Source: SHVO01 sp050246995 (lineage in GTDB: Bacteria; Pseudomonadota; Alphaproteobacteria; Rhodospirillales; Rhodospirillaceae). From it: DNA of 64,000 bases. Every line of letters starts with the position of its first letter. Position 1 is the stretch's first letter. A program made the translations under genes and the position numbers. The stretch lies in assembly GCA_050246995.1 (NCBI GenBank), contig JBFWVA010000011.1:62001-126000 (forward strand), in the 5' to 3' direction. The notes beneath the pieces are model-generated. The model was not told the DNA's origin, did not search any database, and saw nothing but the letters and a program-made list of their open reading frames with translations. Of this stretch, positions 35,227 through 44,468 are shown in pieces.

Positions 35227-35505
35227 ATGATGACCTATGTGCTCTACGGCCTTGCCGCCGCTTACCTGATCTTCGGGGCGATCCTCACCCAGTCCATGCT
35301 GGCGGCCATGCACAGGCGCCGCCATCCGCTGCGCGACTGGCTGTTTGGCATTGTCGGCATGCCGGTGCTTTTCTTCGTCGGCCTCATTTTCATGGCGTGT
35401 GAAAAGCTCTGGGCGCGCCTGTTGCCGCTTCTCGCGTTCGAGAAGCCGGAAGTCATGCGGGCCGGGCCGGAAACTGCGCCGCAGCGTTCCAAGGACGGAA
35501 AGTAA
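35227..35505 (+). CDS. Small two-helix membrane protein, function unknown
   Basis: A 92-residue protein with two hydrophobic segments (residues 4-25 and 40-60) separated by a basic loop (MHRRRHPLRD), so the loop is probably cytoplasmic. The tail is polar. It is divergent from cydA and precedes the gamma-glutamyltransferase-like gene by 78 nt. I do not recognise a family. No good ribosome site is seen at the tandem ATG, so the start is tentative. Confidence 0.5.
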   Translation: MMTYVLYGLAAAYLIFGAILTQSMLAAMHRRRHPLRDWLFGIVGMPVLFFVGLIFMACEKLWARLLPLLAFEKPEVMRAGPETAPQRSKDGK

Positions 35506-35583
35506 CCGCCTTGCACCGGCTTTTGACGCCGGAGCCGGACGCTCCAGGTGAGTGTAGCCTGCGGGACCAAAGGAGACAGATTT

Positions 35584-37158
35584 TTGCGCAACTTCCATTT
35601 CCCCGGACGTTCCCCTTCACACGCCCGCCACGGCATGGCGGCGACGGAACACCCGCTCGCTTCACTTACCGCCATCGACATGTTGCGCCGGGGCGGCAGC
35701 GCGGCGGACGCCGTGGTCGCGGCGGCGGCGGTCCTCGCGGTCGTGGAGCCGATGGCGACCGGCGTTGGCGGCGATGCTTTTTGCCTCGTGGCCAACGGCG
35801 ATGGGGTGGAGGGCTACAACGGTTCGGGCCGCGCGCCGGCCGGTCTTTCCCTGAAACTTTTCGAAGGCACGGGTCTCAAACGTATTCCGGTTGAATCGCC
35901 GCATGTCGTCACCGTGCCCGGCGCCGTCGACTGCTGGCTGTCGCTGCTCGAACGTCACGGCAAGCTCGACCGCGCCACTGTCCTCGCGCCCGCCATCGCC
36001 TATGCCATGGAAGGCTTCGCTGTCACTCAGCGCGTGGCCCACGAGTGGACCATCGGCCGTCCGAAGCTCGCGAAGAACGCGAATGCGGCGGCCCTGTTCC
36101 TGCCGCAAGATCGGCCGCCGCGGGCGGGTGAGATGTTCCGCAACCCCGGCCTCGGCCAGGTTCTCCAGAACGTGGCACGTGATGGGCGCGCGGGCTTTTA
36201 CGAGGGCTGGGCCGCCGAGGATATGGTGGAGAGCCTGCGTGCGCTCGGCGGCACGCACACACGCGAGGACTTCGCCGCGCATCGCGGCGATTGGGTCACA
36301 CCCATCCGCAGCGACTATCGCGGCGTGGAACTATTCGAGATTCCGCCCAACGGGCAGGGCGTCACGGCGCTGCTTATGCTCAATATCCTCGAGAATTTCA
36401 CATTGCGCGAATTCCCGGCGCTGAGCGCCGCGCGCTTTCATCTGGAAGCGGAAGCCACGCGCCTAGCCTATCAGGAACGCGACCGCATCATCGCCGATCC
36501 CGCACGCGCGAAAGTCGACGTCGCGCAATTCACGGATAAAGCCTTCGCCCAGAAACTCGCCGCCGGCATTGATATGACGCGCGCCGGCGCGCCCGCGGCT
36601 AGTACGCGTACGGGCGACACGACCTATTTGGCCGTCGCCGACGCCAGCGGACTGATGGTGTCCTTCATCAACTCGATCTATCACGGCTTCGGCTCCGGCA
36701 TTGCGTCGGCGAAAAGCGGCGTCCTGTTCCACAATCGCGGCCATGGGTTCGTGCTCGATCCCACTCACCCCAACGCGCCCGCGGGCGGGAAGCGCCCATT
36801 CCACACCATCATCCCGGCGATGGCGCGTAAAGAAGGCCGGCCGTGGCTCGCCTTCGGCGTCATGGGCGGCGACTACCAGGCGGTGGGGCATGCGCATGTC
36901 CTCACCAACCTTGTCGACTACGGCATGGATATCCAGGAAGCCATCGATTGCCCGCGCGGTTTTCTGTTCAACGGCGAGTTCGCGCTGGAACAGGGGATCT
37001 CCGAGTCCGTGAAGGCGGAACTCGCCGGCCTCGGACATAAGATCGTCGCGCCGCCGGAACCCATCGGCGGCGGGCAGGGGGTTATGCGCGATGTCGCCGG
37101 TCAAAGCTGGATCGGCGGCTCGGACCCGCGCAAGGACGGTTGCGCCCTCGGCTATTAG
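35584..37158 (+). CDS. Gamma-glutamyltransferase-family hydrolase
   Basis: A 524-residue Ntn-hydrolase. GGT features: HGMAATEHPLASLTAIDMLRRGGSAADAVV at the N-terminus, VGGDAFCLV, and the autocleavage/nucleophile site GDTTYLAVAD with the first Thr after Asp as the expected catalytic residue, followed by GFGSGI. No signal peptide is apparent, so it is probably cytoplasmic. I chose a TTG start at 35584 preceded by AAAGGAG; this gives the usual N-terminus (M)RNFHFPGRSP of this subgroup. Likely cleaves gamma-glutamyl bonds or acts as a cephalosporin acylase-like amidohydrolase. Confidence 0.88.
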   Translation: MRNFHFPGRSPSHARHGMAATEHPLASLTAIDMLRRGGSAADAVVAAAAVLAVVEPMATGVGGDAFCLVANGDGVEGYNGSGRAPAGLSLKLFEGTGLKRIPVESPHVVTVPGAVDCWLSLLERHGKLDRATVLAPAIAYAMEGFAVTQRVAHEWTIGRPKLAKNANAAALFLPQDRPPRAGEMFRNPGLGQVLQNVARDGRAGFYEGWAAEDMVESLRALGGTHTREDFAAHRGDWVTPIRSDYRGVELFEIPPNGQGVTALLMLNILENFTLREFPALSAARFHLEAEATRLAYQERDRIIADPARAKVDVAQFTDKAFAQKLAAGIDMTRAGAPAASTRTGDTTYLAVADASGLMVSFINSIYHGFGSGIASAKSGVLFHNRGHGFVLDPTHPNAPAGGKRPFHTIIPAMARKEGRPWLAFGVMGGDYQAVGHAHVLTNLVDYGMDIQEAIDCPRGFLFNGEFALEQGISESVKAELAGLGHKIVAPPEPIGGGQGVMRDVAGQSWIGGSDPRKDGCALGY

Positions 37159-37171
37159 GGGTTTGGTGCGC

Positions 37172-37921
37172 CTAAAGCGTCCGCACGAAATCTTCCGCGG
37201 CCGCGAAGGTCTCCGCCGGACGCTGCAATACCAGCTGATGCCCGACGCCGGGAATGACCGCGAGTTTCAAGCGCGCGGTCAGGAACGCGCGGTCGTCATC
37301 GTCGAGAAGGCTCGGCCCGGTGACGTCGCGCCGCACGCCAAGGGCTTCCGCGCCCGCGAGCACGATCGCCGGCACGCGCACGCCTTCAATATAGTGATAG
37401 TACCGCCGGTCTTCGGGCGGCGATTGCGCCATGCCCATGACGTTTGCGGCGAAAGCCCGCCGGAAACTTCCCTCCGGCTGCCCTTCGAGGACGCGCGGGA
37501 TGAGATCCATGATCGACCACTGTTTCGCCGTGGCGAGCAGCGGATCGAGCGCGACCGCGCCCGCCAGATTGGGCGGCGGGCTGTTCCCCAGCGCGACGCC
37601 CAAAAGGCCGCCAAAGGAGTCCCCCACGATCACCACGCGCCGGTCCTTGAAATGGGTGCCCACCAGCCAGCGCAGCTCATCGATATAAGAGTCCATGGTG
37701 ACGGGCGAGGGCGGATCGCTCTGCCCATGGCCGGGAAGATCGGCGAGCGCCACATCGTAGGACGCCCGCCATAACTCCGACCACGGCAGCAGTTTCTTGT
37801 GCTTCTCGAACGCGCCGTGCAACAGCAGGACCAGCGGCTTGTGGTCAAAGCGCGCCGTTTCCTCGCGCAGCACAACCAATCGTCCGTAGGGACGCTCAAG
37901 CGGGTGGGTGACGTACGTCAT
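37172..37921 (-). CDS. Alpha/beta hydrolase
   Basis: A 249-residue soluble alpha/beta-hydrolase. The oxyanion motif LLLHGAF, the DLPGHGQSD loop and the nucleophile elbow GDSFGG are clear, with an acid residue in the LLDDDD region and catalytic His in GVGHQLV. Substrate unknown. It converges on the GGT-like gene, leaving 13 nt between stops, and is divergent from the amidase gene. Confidence 0.87.
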   Translation of the reverse strand: MTYVTHPLERPYGRLVVLREETARFDHKPLVLLLHGAFEKHKKLLPWSELWRASYDVALADLPGHGQSDPPSPVTMDSYIDELRWLVGTHFKDRRVVIVGDSFGGLLGVALGNSPPPNLAGAVALDPLLATAKQWSIMDLIPRVLEGQPEGSFRRAFAANVMGMAQSPPEDRRYYHYIEGVRVPAIVLAGAEALGVRRDVTGPSLLDDDDRAFLTARLKLAVIPGVGHQLVLQRPAETFAAAEDFVRTL

Positions 37922-38121
37922 GGGAAAAGCCTCAAGGGGACGCGCCGGATGGAACCTGGGTCTCTATCATGCAATAGGCCGAAATCGCACGCTTTTCCGG
38001 CGAAACCCCCAAGGCGCAGGCGCCGGTCCGGCGGCCTACGAGAGCATCCACAACCGGCGCTTAATCCGGCTATAGTGGCGGCGACATTACTCTTTCCGGC
38101 TTCAATCCAGGGGGACCTCCG

Positions 38122-39819
38122 ATGACTCGCTTGCGTTTCGTTAAGATGCTCGCCGTGACGACTGCGGTATCGCTCGCGCTTCAATCGTGCGAAAAACCCG
38201 CGCCGAAAGTTGAAGCCAAGGCGCCGTTCAGCGTTGTTGAAGCTTCGATTCCGGAGATGCAGGCCGCCATGGCCGAGGGCCGCACGACCTCGCGCGAGAT
38301 CGTCACCCAATATCTGACGCGCATGGGTCTGTACGAGGACATGCTGAACGCGGCCGTGTCCGTCAATCACAACGCGCTCGCCCAGGCCGACGCGCTCGAC
38401 AAGGAGCGCGCCGCCGGCAAGGTGCGCGGCCCGCTGCACGGCATTCCCGTCGCCCTCAAAGACAACATCATGACCAAGGACGACATGCCCACCTCCGGCG
38501 GCATGTTGGCATTCAAGCACTATATGGCGCCTTACGACGCCACCCTTGTCGCCAACCTGAAGGCGGCGGGCGCTATCATCATCGCGAAGTCCACCATGAG
38601 CGAACTTGCCGGCTGGTACGGCGGCGGCACGCGTCCCGGCGGCTATAACGGCGCGGCGGGGCAAAGCTACAATCCGTACGACCCGCGCGCCAATGACGAC
38701 GGCACGCCCGTTCTCGCGGTCGCGGGCTCCAGCTCGGGCGTCGGCGTCGCGGCGAATATGTGGGCCGCCAATGTCGGCACCTCCACGGGCGGTTCCATCG
38801 AAGGACCGTCCAACGCCAACATGCTTGTCGGCATCCGTCCCTCCACGGGGCGCATCAGCAGATATGGGATCGTGCCGCTTTCGCTCGATCAGGACACCGC
38901 CGGTCCCATGACCAAGTTCGTCGCCGACGCCGCGATCATGCTCGGCGCCATGGAAGGCGCCGCGGTCGATCCCAACGATCCGCGAACCAGTGAATGCACG
39001 CCGCCCGCCAATCGCGATTACACAGCGTTCCTGAAAGCCGACGCGCTCAAGGGCGCGCGCATCGGTATCCCGCGCGCGGGTATCTACACGGCGCAGACTT
39101 TCCCCGGCAAAGCGAAGCCGTTCCCCGGTCTGAAACCCGAAGAGCTCGAGATCATGGAAGGCGCCATCGCCGCCATGAAAGCCGCCGGCGCGGAGATCGT
39201 CGACCCCGTCGAGATTCCAAGCCTCTCGGCTGGCGAGGCCATCAAGAACATTTCCTCGCACCCCATCTGCGCCCTTGGCGCGGATGACGGCGAATACTGC
39301 TCCGAAGTCGTGCGTTACAGCATGAAGCGCGACTTCAATCTCTGGCTCAAGACTCTCGGCGACGGCGCGCCGGTGAAAACCTTCGGCGAGTTGCTCGCCT
39401 GGAACGTCGCGCACAAAGCCGACGGCGCGATCCGTTACGGGCAGGAGCGTCTCGAAGGCACCGAGCGCGTCGATCTCGAGAAGGATAAGGCGCGCTACGA
39501 AAGGAACCGCGCCGAAGACCTGGTGCTGACGCGTGAGCAGGGCCTCGACGCCGCGCTCAACGCCGGCAAGCTCGACGCTCTGGTCTTCCCGGAAACCAGC
39601 GGCTCCACCTTTGCCACCAAGGCGGGCTACCCCGTGGTGGTCGTGCCCTGGGCGCAGGTCGCCAACGACGCGCCCGGCGCGAAGGGATCTCCCGACAAAG
39701 TGAAGCCCTACGGCTTCAGCTTCGTCGGCGGCCACTGCGAGGACCCGAAACTGATCGGCATCGCCTACGCCTTCGAACAGGCCACCAAAAAACGCGTGCC
39801 GTCACCGCACACCCCGTAG
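38122..39819 (+). CDS. Amidase-signature enzyme, probable lipoprotein
   Basis: A 565-residue amidase. The N-terminus looks like a lipoprotein signal (SLALQSC, Cys near 24), so it is probably tethered in the periplasm. The catalytic Ser-cisSer-Lys triad is visible: Lys in PVALKDNIMT, cis-Ser in AGSSSGVG and the nucleophile Ser in TSTGGSI. A C-terminal TSGSTFATKAGYP-type segment ends the fold. It hydrolyses amides; the exact substrate is unknown. It has an ATG preceded by AGGGGGACC. Confidence 0.9.
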   Translation: MTRLRFVKMLAVTTAVSLALQSCEKPAPKVEAKAPFSVVEASIPEMQAAMAEGRTTSREIVTQYLTRMGLYEDMLNAAVSVNHNALAQADALDKERAAGKVRGPLHGIPVALKDNIMTKDDMPTSGGMLAFKHYMAPYDATLVANLKAAGAIIIAKSTMSELAGWYGGGTRPGGYNGAAGQSYNPYDPRANDDGTPVLAVAGSSSGVGVAANMWAANVGTSTGGSIEGPSNANMLVGIRPSTGRISRYGIVPLSLDQDTAGPMTKFVADAAIMLGAMEGAAVDPNDPRTSECTPPANRDYTAFLKADALKGARIGIPRAGIYTAQTFPGKAKPFPGLKPEELEIMEGAIAAMKAAGAEIVDPVEIPSLSAGEAIKNISSHPICALGADDGEYCSEVVRYSMKRDFNLWLKTLGDGAPVKTFGELLAWNVAHKADGAIRYGQERLEGTERVDLEKDKARYERNRAEDLVLTREQGLDAALNAGKLDALVFPETSGSTFATKAGYPVVVVPWAQVANDAPGAKGSPDKVKPYGFSFVGGHCEDPKLIGIAYAFEQATKKRVPSPHTP

Positions 39820-39835
39820 GCAATATTGAGTATAT

Positions 39836-39875
39836 TGGGGTCAGACTCCATCTCGCATGATGGCGTCTGACCCCA
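39836..39875. repeat. Strong hairpin: TGGGGTCAGAC stem with inner CCATC/GATGG stem
   Basis: Arms TGGGGTCAGAC (39836-39846) and GTCTGACCCCA (39865-39875) enclose a second 5-bp stem CCATC/GATGG. A pyrimidine-rich TTTCCTTTT follows. It lies between the amidase and the next gene and may terminate transcription. The GGGGTCAGA motif also recalls REP-like palindromes linked to RAYT transposases, though no such gene is in the window. Confidence 0.6.
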
Positions 39876-39912
39876 TTTCCTTTTCGATCCCGGTTCTTTG
39901 AGGAGACGATCT

Positions 39913-41163
39913 ATGCAACGCCGCACCTTTGTCGGTTTGAGCGCCGCGGCTCTTGTGTCACCCGCCTTGTCGCATCGCGCGTTCGCGGCGTCGGCATCGC
40001 CGTCCGACACGGAAAAACGCGTCGCGCGGTGGCTCCAGACATTCGACTCTCAAGGCAACCATCGTACAGCCACCGCGGGGGATCATGCCTCGGCCGAATG
40101 GCTCGTGGCGGAGGCGAAAAGCTTCGGCGTTGAAGCGGCGCTGGAAAACTTCCCGCTCGAGCGCGTCGACGTCCAGGCCGCCTATGTCACCATTGGCGAT
40201 CGCCGGATCGAGGGCGTCCCGATGCATGACGCCGGCTTCACCGGCCCGGACGGCATCAGCGGCAAGATTGGCGCGCTCGGAAGTGATGCGGACATCGCGC
40301 TCATCGAGTCAGAGCCCTATACGCCCAGTCAGCCCGGGCTCGAACTCACCAAGCAAGTCGCCGAAGCGCGCAAGAGCAACCACAAAGCCATCGTGATCCT
40401 GACGCGCGGCTCGCATAGCGGCCTGTATCTCCTGAACGCCATGAACTTTCGCGAACCGTCAGGCCCGCCGATGCTCCAGGTCTCGAGCATGGAAACCGAA
40501 TGGCTCAAAGCGCAAGCCGCCAATCGCAGCGCGGCGACCGTCGTCGCGCACGCGGTGAAAAGCGCGGCGAAGGCCAGCAATGTCGTCGCGCGCGTGGCTG
40601 GCGGCAATCCGAAGCTCGCGCCCATCGGCGTGATGGGCCCGCGCAGCGCCTGGTGGCAAGGCGTCACCGAGCAGGGCAGCCGCATGGTGTGTCTGCTCGA
40701 AACCATGCGCACGGTCGCCGCCGCGATGCCCGCGCGCGATGTTCACTTCGCCGCGCTGTCAGGTCATGAACTCGGCGCGCTCGGCGTCGACTCCTATGTC
40801 GAAGCGCACACTGCTCTCGTGAGCGACGCCCTGGTTTGGATGTTCTTTGGTTCGGATATTGGCACGCCAAACCAGCCGCACGTCCTGCATGCCTCCGATT
40901 CCGAGCTGGAGGCGTGGGCCGTGAATTTCCTCAAGGCGCAAGGTCTCACGGTGGATCAGATCGCCGATCAGAAGTCGCGGGCGCGCGGCGAAGCCGGCTG
41001 GCTCCAACGCGGTGGCGGCAAGTTCGTGACTCTCGCCGGCGCAAGTCACGCCTACCACAACATCAACGACCGCTGGCCCGAAGCGCCGGATGTGAAGCTC
41101 CTCTCCCGCTACGTCCGCGCCATCGCGGACGGCGTGCTGGGCCTGGCCAACACGGCGGGGTGA
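39913..41163 (+). CDS. Secreted M28-peptidase-like protein with degenerate metal site
   Basis: A 416-residue protein with a Tat-like signal (MQRRTFVGLSAAALV, twin Arg at 3-4). The fold follows M28 aminopeptidases: a PA-like insert (residues 60-180), then a catalytic-type domain. SGHELGALG matches the general-base region, but the place where M28 enzymes carry the first metal-binding HxD reads MGPRSAWW, so two-zinc catalysis is doubtful. A late His (SHAYHNIND) is kept. The ATG at 39913 has a GAGGAG site; an upstream ATG at 39898 would precede it. Confidence 0.7.
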   Translation: MQRRTFVGLSAAALVSPALSHRAFAASASPSDTEKRVARWLQTFDSQGNHRTATAGDHASAEWLVAEAKSFGVEAALENFPLERVDVQAAYVTIGDRRIEGVPMHDAGFTGPDGISGKIGALGSDADIALIESEPYTPSQPGLELTKQVAEARKSNHKAIVILTRGSHSGLYLLNAMNFREPSGPPMLQVSSMETEWLKAQAANRSAATVVAHAVKSAAKASNVVARVAGGNPKLAPIGVMGPRSAWWQGVTEQGSRMVCLLETMRTVAAAMPARDVHFAALSGHELGALGVDSYVEAHTALVSDALVWMFFGSDIGTPNQPHVLHASDSELEAWAVNFLKAQGLTVDQIADQKSRARGEAGWLQRGGGKFVTLAGASHAYHNINDRWPEAPDVKLLSRYVRAIADGVLGLANTAG

Positions 41164-41188
41164 ATATGGGAGGCAATCCTGGGAAGGA

Positions 41189-41202
41189 TTGATCGCCATC
41201 AA
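41189..41202. promoter_or_regulatory. FNR/FixK-type operator TTGATCGCCATCAA
   Basis: A perfect TTGAT-N4-ATCAA palindrome 104 nt upstream of the hybrid histidine kinase start and downstream of the M28-like gene. Its centre is 111 nt from the ATG, further than the other sites, so the 5' leader would be longer. Confidence 0.6.
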
Positions 41203-41306
41203 GGCGAGCGCACGCGCCCTCCCGTACGGTTTTCCGTCGAGCGGGGCAATCCACCAGACGGTCTCCGTCTGCCGTCGGCCTTTCATCGCAACGAAAAGCG
41301 GCCACC

Positions 41307-43406
41307 ATGTCATACGACGCCGATACCACCTTGGCGGATATTCGCTCGGAAGTATGCGACACGGTCCTGAAATGGACCGTCGTATTGGGGGTCCCGGCCG
41401 TTGCCCTGTCTCTCAGCCGGATTTTCGAATTTGGATTTCTCCCCATCATGGCGGTTCACACCCTGATGGTGAGCGCGCTCGCTGGTACCTACGTCTTCCG
41501 GCGTCGCTTTAGCTTCGCGATTCGCGCCGGACTCATTGTTCTCATGATGTTCGTCGTCGGCGTGGCTGGGCATCTGTCGTTTGGCACCCCGACGAGGATC
41601 GAGTTTTTCGTCTCGGCTTGCATTATGGCGACCGTCTTTTTTGGCGAACGCACCGGAATCCGGGTCGCCATTTTAAGTGTTGGCGTCATCGGCGCTATTT
41701 ACGCGGCCATCTCCTTCCATGTTGTGCCGCATCCGATGGTGCCGCCCCCACTTTCACCGACGAATTGGATTGCTAATACCGCTTCACTGATAGTGGCTGC
41801 GCTTGCGCCCCTTATTGCTGTGAATAGATACAGGCGCCAGCTTCACGAGGAGAACCAACGCGCAACGTCCGCCAATAAGGCAAAGTCGCAATTCCTCGCG
41901 ACAATGAGTCACGAGTTGCGCACCCCGATGACGGCCATCCTGGGCATGGCTGACCTCCTTGCCTCCGACGAGCTGACGAGCGCAGCAAAAGAGAAGGTGA
42001 GGCGTATTTCAGACGCGGGTCGTTCGCTTTTGGGCCTTTTGAACGACCTCCTCGATTTTTCCAAGATCGAGTCTGAGAAGATGGAGGTTCATCCCGTGGC
42101 CTTTAGTCCTCGGGGTCTCGTGTCCGACGTCTGCTCTCTTTTCGCGCCGCTCGCCGCGCAAAAGGGGATTTTGTTGACGCAAGAGGTCTCTCGGGACGTC
42201 GGGGACGAAGTGGTTGCCGACGCCGGCCATATTCGCCAGGCCGTCCTCAATCTCGTGAGTAACGCGGTGAAATTTACGCAGCGAGGGGCCGTGACGGTGC
42301 GCTGCTTTCGCAATGACGGCCTCACCCCCAACCATTTGGTGATCGAGGTTCAAGATACAGGGATCGGGATCAACACTGACGCGTTGGCGCGGCTGTTTAA
42401 GCCGTTCGTTCAAGCCAACCAAACCCGTGACCGAAAATACGGAGGCACGGGACTTGGCCTCACGATCACGCGCCGCCTTGTGGAGTTGATCGGAGGAACC
42501 GTCACGGTCCGTTCCAAGCAAGATGTGGGAACCACGTTCGCTATTTCTGTTCCGGTCGCGGCGGCCGGGAGCGCCACTCTCAGTGAGGCGCAGGAGAACG
42601 TCACGAAGGCGGCGCCGGCGGTGCGGACGCTGCGTCTCCTCGTGGCGGAAGACAATGAAACCATTTCCTTCCTGCTCCAAACGATGCTGCGGAAATGGGG
42701 GCATAAAGTTGACGCCGTGAGTGATGGATTGGCCGCCGTAAACGCTGTTCGAGCGAACACATACGATTGCGTTCTTATGGACATGCACATGCCGGGAATG
42801 GACGGTGTCGACGCGCTGCGTGAAATCCGCGCCAACGGGGGGCCGAAAAAGGACATTCCCATCATCGCGGTGACAGCGGACATCGCGCCGGAACATCGCG
42901 AGATCTACCTGGCCGCCGGCGCGAACGCCGTCGTGGGAAAGCCCGTCAACTGGCCCGAACTCACGAAGGCGATGAACCGGCACTGCGCGAGCGCGACGCA
43001 TGAACACCAAAACAGTCAGTCTACGCCGCCGCGAGAGGAAGCGATTTTCTGGGACAAGCGGCACCTGGTCGATCTCTCCGATCAAATCGGACCGGAATCC
43101 GTCGTGATTCTTCTCCAATCGTTCTCGAAGAGTCTGCGGGATTACATCGGTCAGCTGCGGTCGCCCGAAACGGCGCATGACATTTTCCGCGCCAAGCGCC
43201 TTGCGCACGCGATTAAAGGGTTATGCCGCCAGTTCGGCGCTGTCCGCGCCGCAGATCTGGCGGCCGGCATCGAGACAGATGGAGTTTCTCTGGAAGAAAT
43301 TGCGTTGGAGCTGCCCGCTCTAATCCGGGAATTGGCCGCGGTTGATCGCGCGGTCTCCCTGGTCACCTCTCCGGAGCAGGTGTTGCAGATGCGCGCCTCC
43401 CAGTAA
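41307..43406 (+). CDS. Hybrid sensor histidine kinase with receiver and HPt domains
   Basis: A 699-residue phosphorelay protein. About five hydrophobic segments at residues 20-175 form a membrane sensor. Next are a HisKA domain with the phospho-His in TMSHELRTPM (near 204), an HATPase domain (NLVSNAVKF, DTGIGI, GGTGLGLTI), a receiver domain with phospho-Asp in VLMDMHMPGMDG, and a C-terminal HPt domain with His in RLAHAIKGLCRQ. All relay steps are therefore in one chain; the final response regulator is not nearby. A perfect FNR-type box lies upstream. Confidence 0.93.
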   Translation: MSYDADTTLADIRSEVCDTVLKWTVVLGVPAVALSLSRIFEFGFLPIMAVHTLMVSALAGTYVFRRRFSFAIRAGLIVLMMFVVGVAGHLSFGTPTRIEFFVSACIMATVFFGERTGIRVAILSVGVIGAIYAAISFHVVPHPMVPPPLSPTNWIANTASLIVAALAPLIAVNRYRRQLHEENQRATSANKAKSQFLATMSHELRTPMTAILGMADLLASDELTSAAKEKVRRISDAGRSLLGLLNDLLDFSKIESEKMEVHPVAFSPRGLVSDVCSLFAPLAAQKGILLTQEVSRDVGDEVVADAGHIRQAVLNLVSNAVKFTQRGAVTVRCFRNDGLTPNHLVIEVQDTGIGINTDALARLFKPFVQANQTRDRKYGGTGLGLTITRRLVELIGGTVTVRSKQDVGTTFAISVPVAAAGSATLSEAQENVTKAAPAVRTLRLLVAEDNETISFLLQTMLRKWGHKVDAVSDGLAAVNAVRANTYDCVLMDMHMPGMDGVDALREIRANGGPKKDIPIIAVTADIAPEHREIYLAAGANAVVGKPVNWPELTKAMNRHCASATHEHQNSQSTPPREEAIFWDKRHLVDLSDQIGPESVVILLQSFSKSLRDYIGQLRSPETAHDIFRAKRLAHAIKGLCRQFGAVRAADLAAGIETDGVSLEEIALELPALIRELAAVDRAVSLVTSPEQVLQMRASQ

Positions 43407-43493
43407 CGCTTTGGAGCGCACTCATCGGTAAATGCCTCATTTTGAGTAAGTGACGGCGCGTGCCCTCTAACTTATCCTGTGTTAAGTTCGCGT

Positions 43494-43673
43494 ATGACGT
43501 CGGACAAAGCGCGCATCATTGTATATCGCGCGCGGGAGCAGGAACTTATCGACTTGGCGGCGACCATGAGCGGGCCGACGCGGGACGATCTGCTGCGCGT
43601 ATCTCTCGTTTGGAAACGTCTCGCCGATCAGGCGGAGCAGGAACAGGCGCAGCCGGAAAGCCCGCGCGAATAG
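43494..43673 (+). CDS. Small helical protein, function unknown
   Basis: A 59-residue charged helical protein: MTSDKARIIVYRAREQELI followed by DLLRVSLVWKRLADQAEQE. The pattern ARxYRxxAxEL...LLxxxxxWxxLAxxAE is shared by many short uncharacterised alphaproteobacterial proteins. An ATG at 43479 in the same frame is an alternative start. It stands alone between the histidine kinase and the convergent FMN reductase. Confidence 0.6.
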   Translation: MTSDKARIIVYRAREQELIDLAATMSGPTRDDLLRVSLVWKRLADQAEQEQAQPESPRE

Positions 43674-43696
43674 GAGCAGCGACTGTTGAGCCGCGC

Positions 43697-43741
43697 GGCG
43701 TAAGGCGAAGCAAGCGATACCGCTTACGCCTGGGGTAAGCG
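43697..43741. terminator. Alternative hairpins between convergent genes
   Basis: GGCGTAA (43697-43703) pairs with TTACGCC (43724-43730); alternatively CGCTTAC (43721-43727) pairs with GTAAGCG (43735-43741). The two stems share bases and exclude each other. The position between convergent stops suggests a bidirectional terminator, though there is no T-tract. Confidence 0.4.
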
Positions 43742-43745
43742 CGGC

Positions 43746-44402
43746 CTAAGGCGCATCGCGCTCAAGCGGCGACACTTTAAAGGGCGCCGGCCGACCCTCA
43801 TCACTCATGCCGTGACGGCGATCTCTTGCCGCATTAGCCCACCACAGCAGCTGGGCGAACGTTCTGTCCATGTACTTCGCCCATGCGGCATGATCCACAC
43901 TGTCGCGATAGCACCCGTCTTCATCAAACACCTCCTGCGCATGCGGGATATGTACCATGGCGGACACGGGCAGGCAGCCCAGTTCGCTGAGGAAGGACCG
44001 CATTCCAATGGCGGCCCGCGATCCGCCCCATTGCCCCGCGGAATAGGTGACGATTGCGCTAGGCTTATAAGAGAACAATGAGCTTCCGAAGTGGTTGAGG
44101 AGGTCCATCAGCGCGGGGCTCATCGAATGGTTATATTCCGGACTCACCATGACAAAACCGTCGGCCTGTTCGATGAGCCCTGCGATCGATTGCAGAGATT
44201 GAGGAGCTTGCCCGGCGCGGTACGAGAAATGCGGCTTGAACGCTTTGGGCAGATCAATTTCGAGAGGATCAACGACTTTGACGGTGGTTTCGCCAGCGCT
44301 GGTCAAATGCGCGGCACACGCTCGCGCGATCCGAACACCCAGTCGGGGCGGATGAGGGGGCTCAGAGTCCCGGACTGTCCCCAAGAAGATCAGAAAATTC
44401 AC
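43746..44402 (-). CDS. NADPH-dependent FMN reductase
   Basis: A 218-residue flavodoxin-like reductase. The N-terminal strand FLIFLGTVRDSEPP binds FMN phosphate, VSPEYNHSMSPALMDLLNHF is the family signature and SAGQWGGSRAAI follows. A GTG start at 44402 has a well-spaced GGAGG site and puts the flavin loop at the N-terminus; a reading from 44465 would add an unlikely leader. An FNR-type box is centred 73 nt upstream of this GTG, which supports the choice. Confidence 0.88.
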   Translation of the reverse strand: MNFLIFLGTVRDSEPPHPPRLGVRIARACAAHLTSAGETTVKVVDPLEIDLPKAFKPHFSYRAGQAPQSLQSIAGLIEQADGFVMVSPEYNHSMSPALMDLLNHFGSSLFSYKPSAIVTYSAGQWGGSRAAIGMRSFLSELGCLPVSAMVHIPHAQEVFDEDGCYRDSVDHAAWAKYMDRTFAQLLWWANAARDRRHGMSDEGRPAPFKVSPLERDAP

Positions 44403-44468
44403 GGCTGAGGCCTCCAAGAGCAAGAATATGTGTGGATATCTCCTAGTCCCTAAACATCTGATCACTCA

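Noticed and set aside
37918..39735. A 605-codon open frame on the minus strand
   Set aside because: It lies opposite the amidase gene, whose catalytic motifs are certain. Its translation is rich in Gly, Arg and Asp without domain features: a GC-rich antisense shadow.
42009..43208. A 399-codon open frame on the minus strand
   Set aside because: Antisense to the kinase, receiver and HPt motifs of the hybrid histidine kinase.
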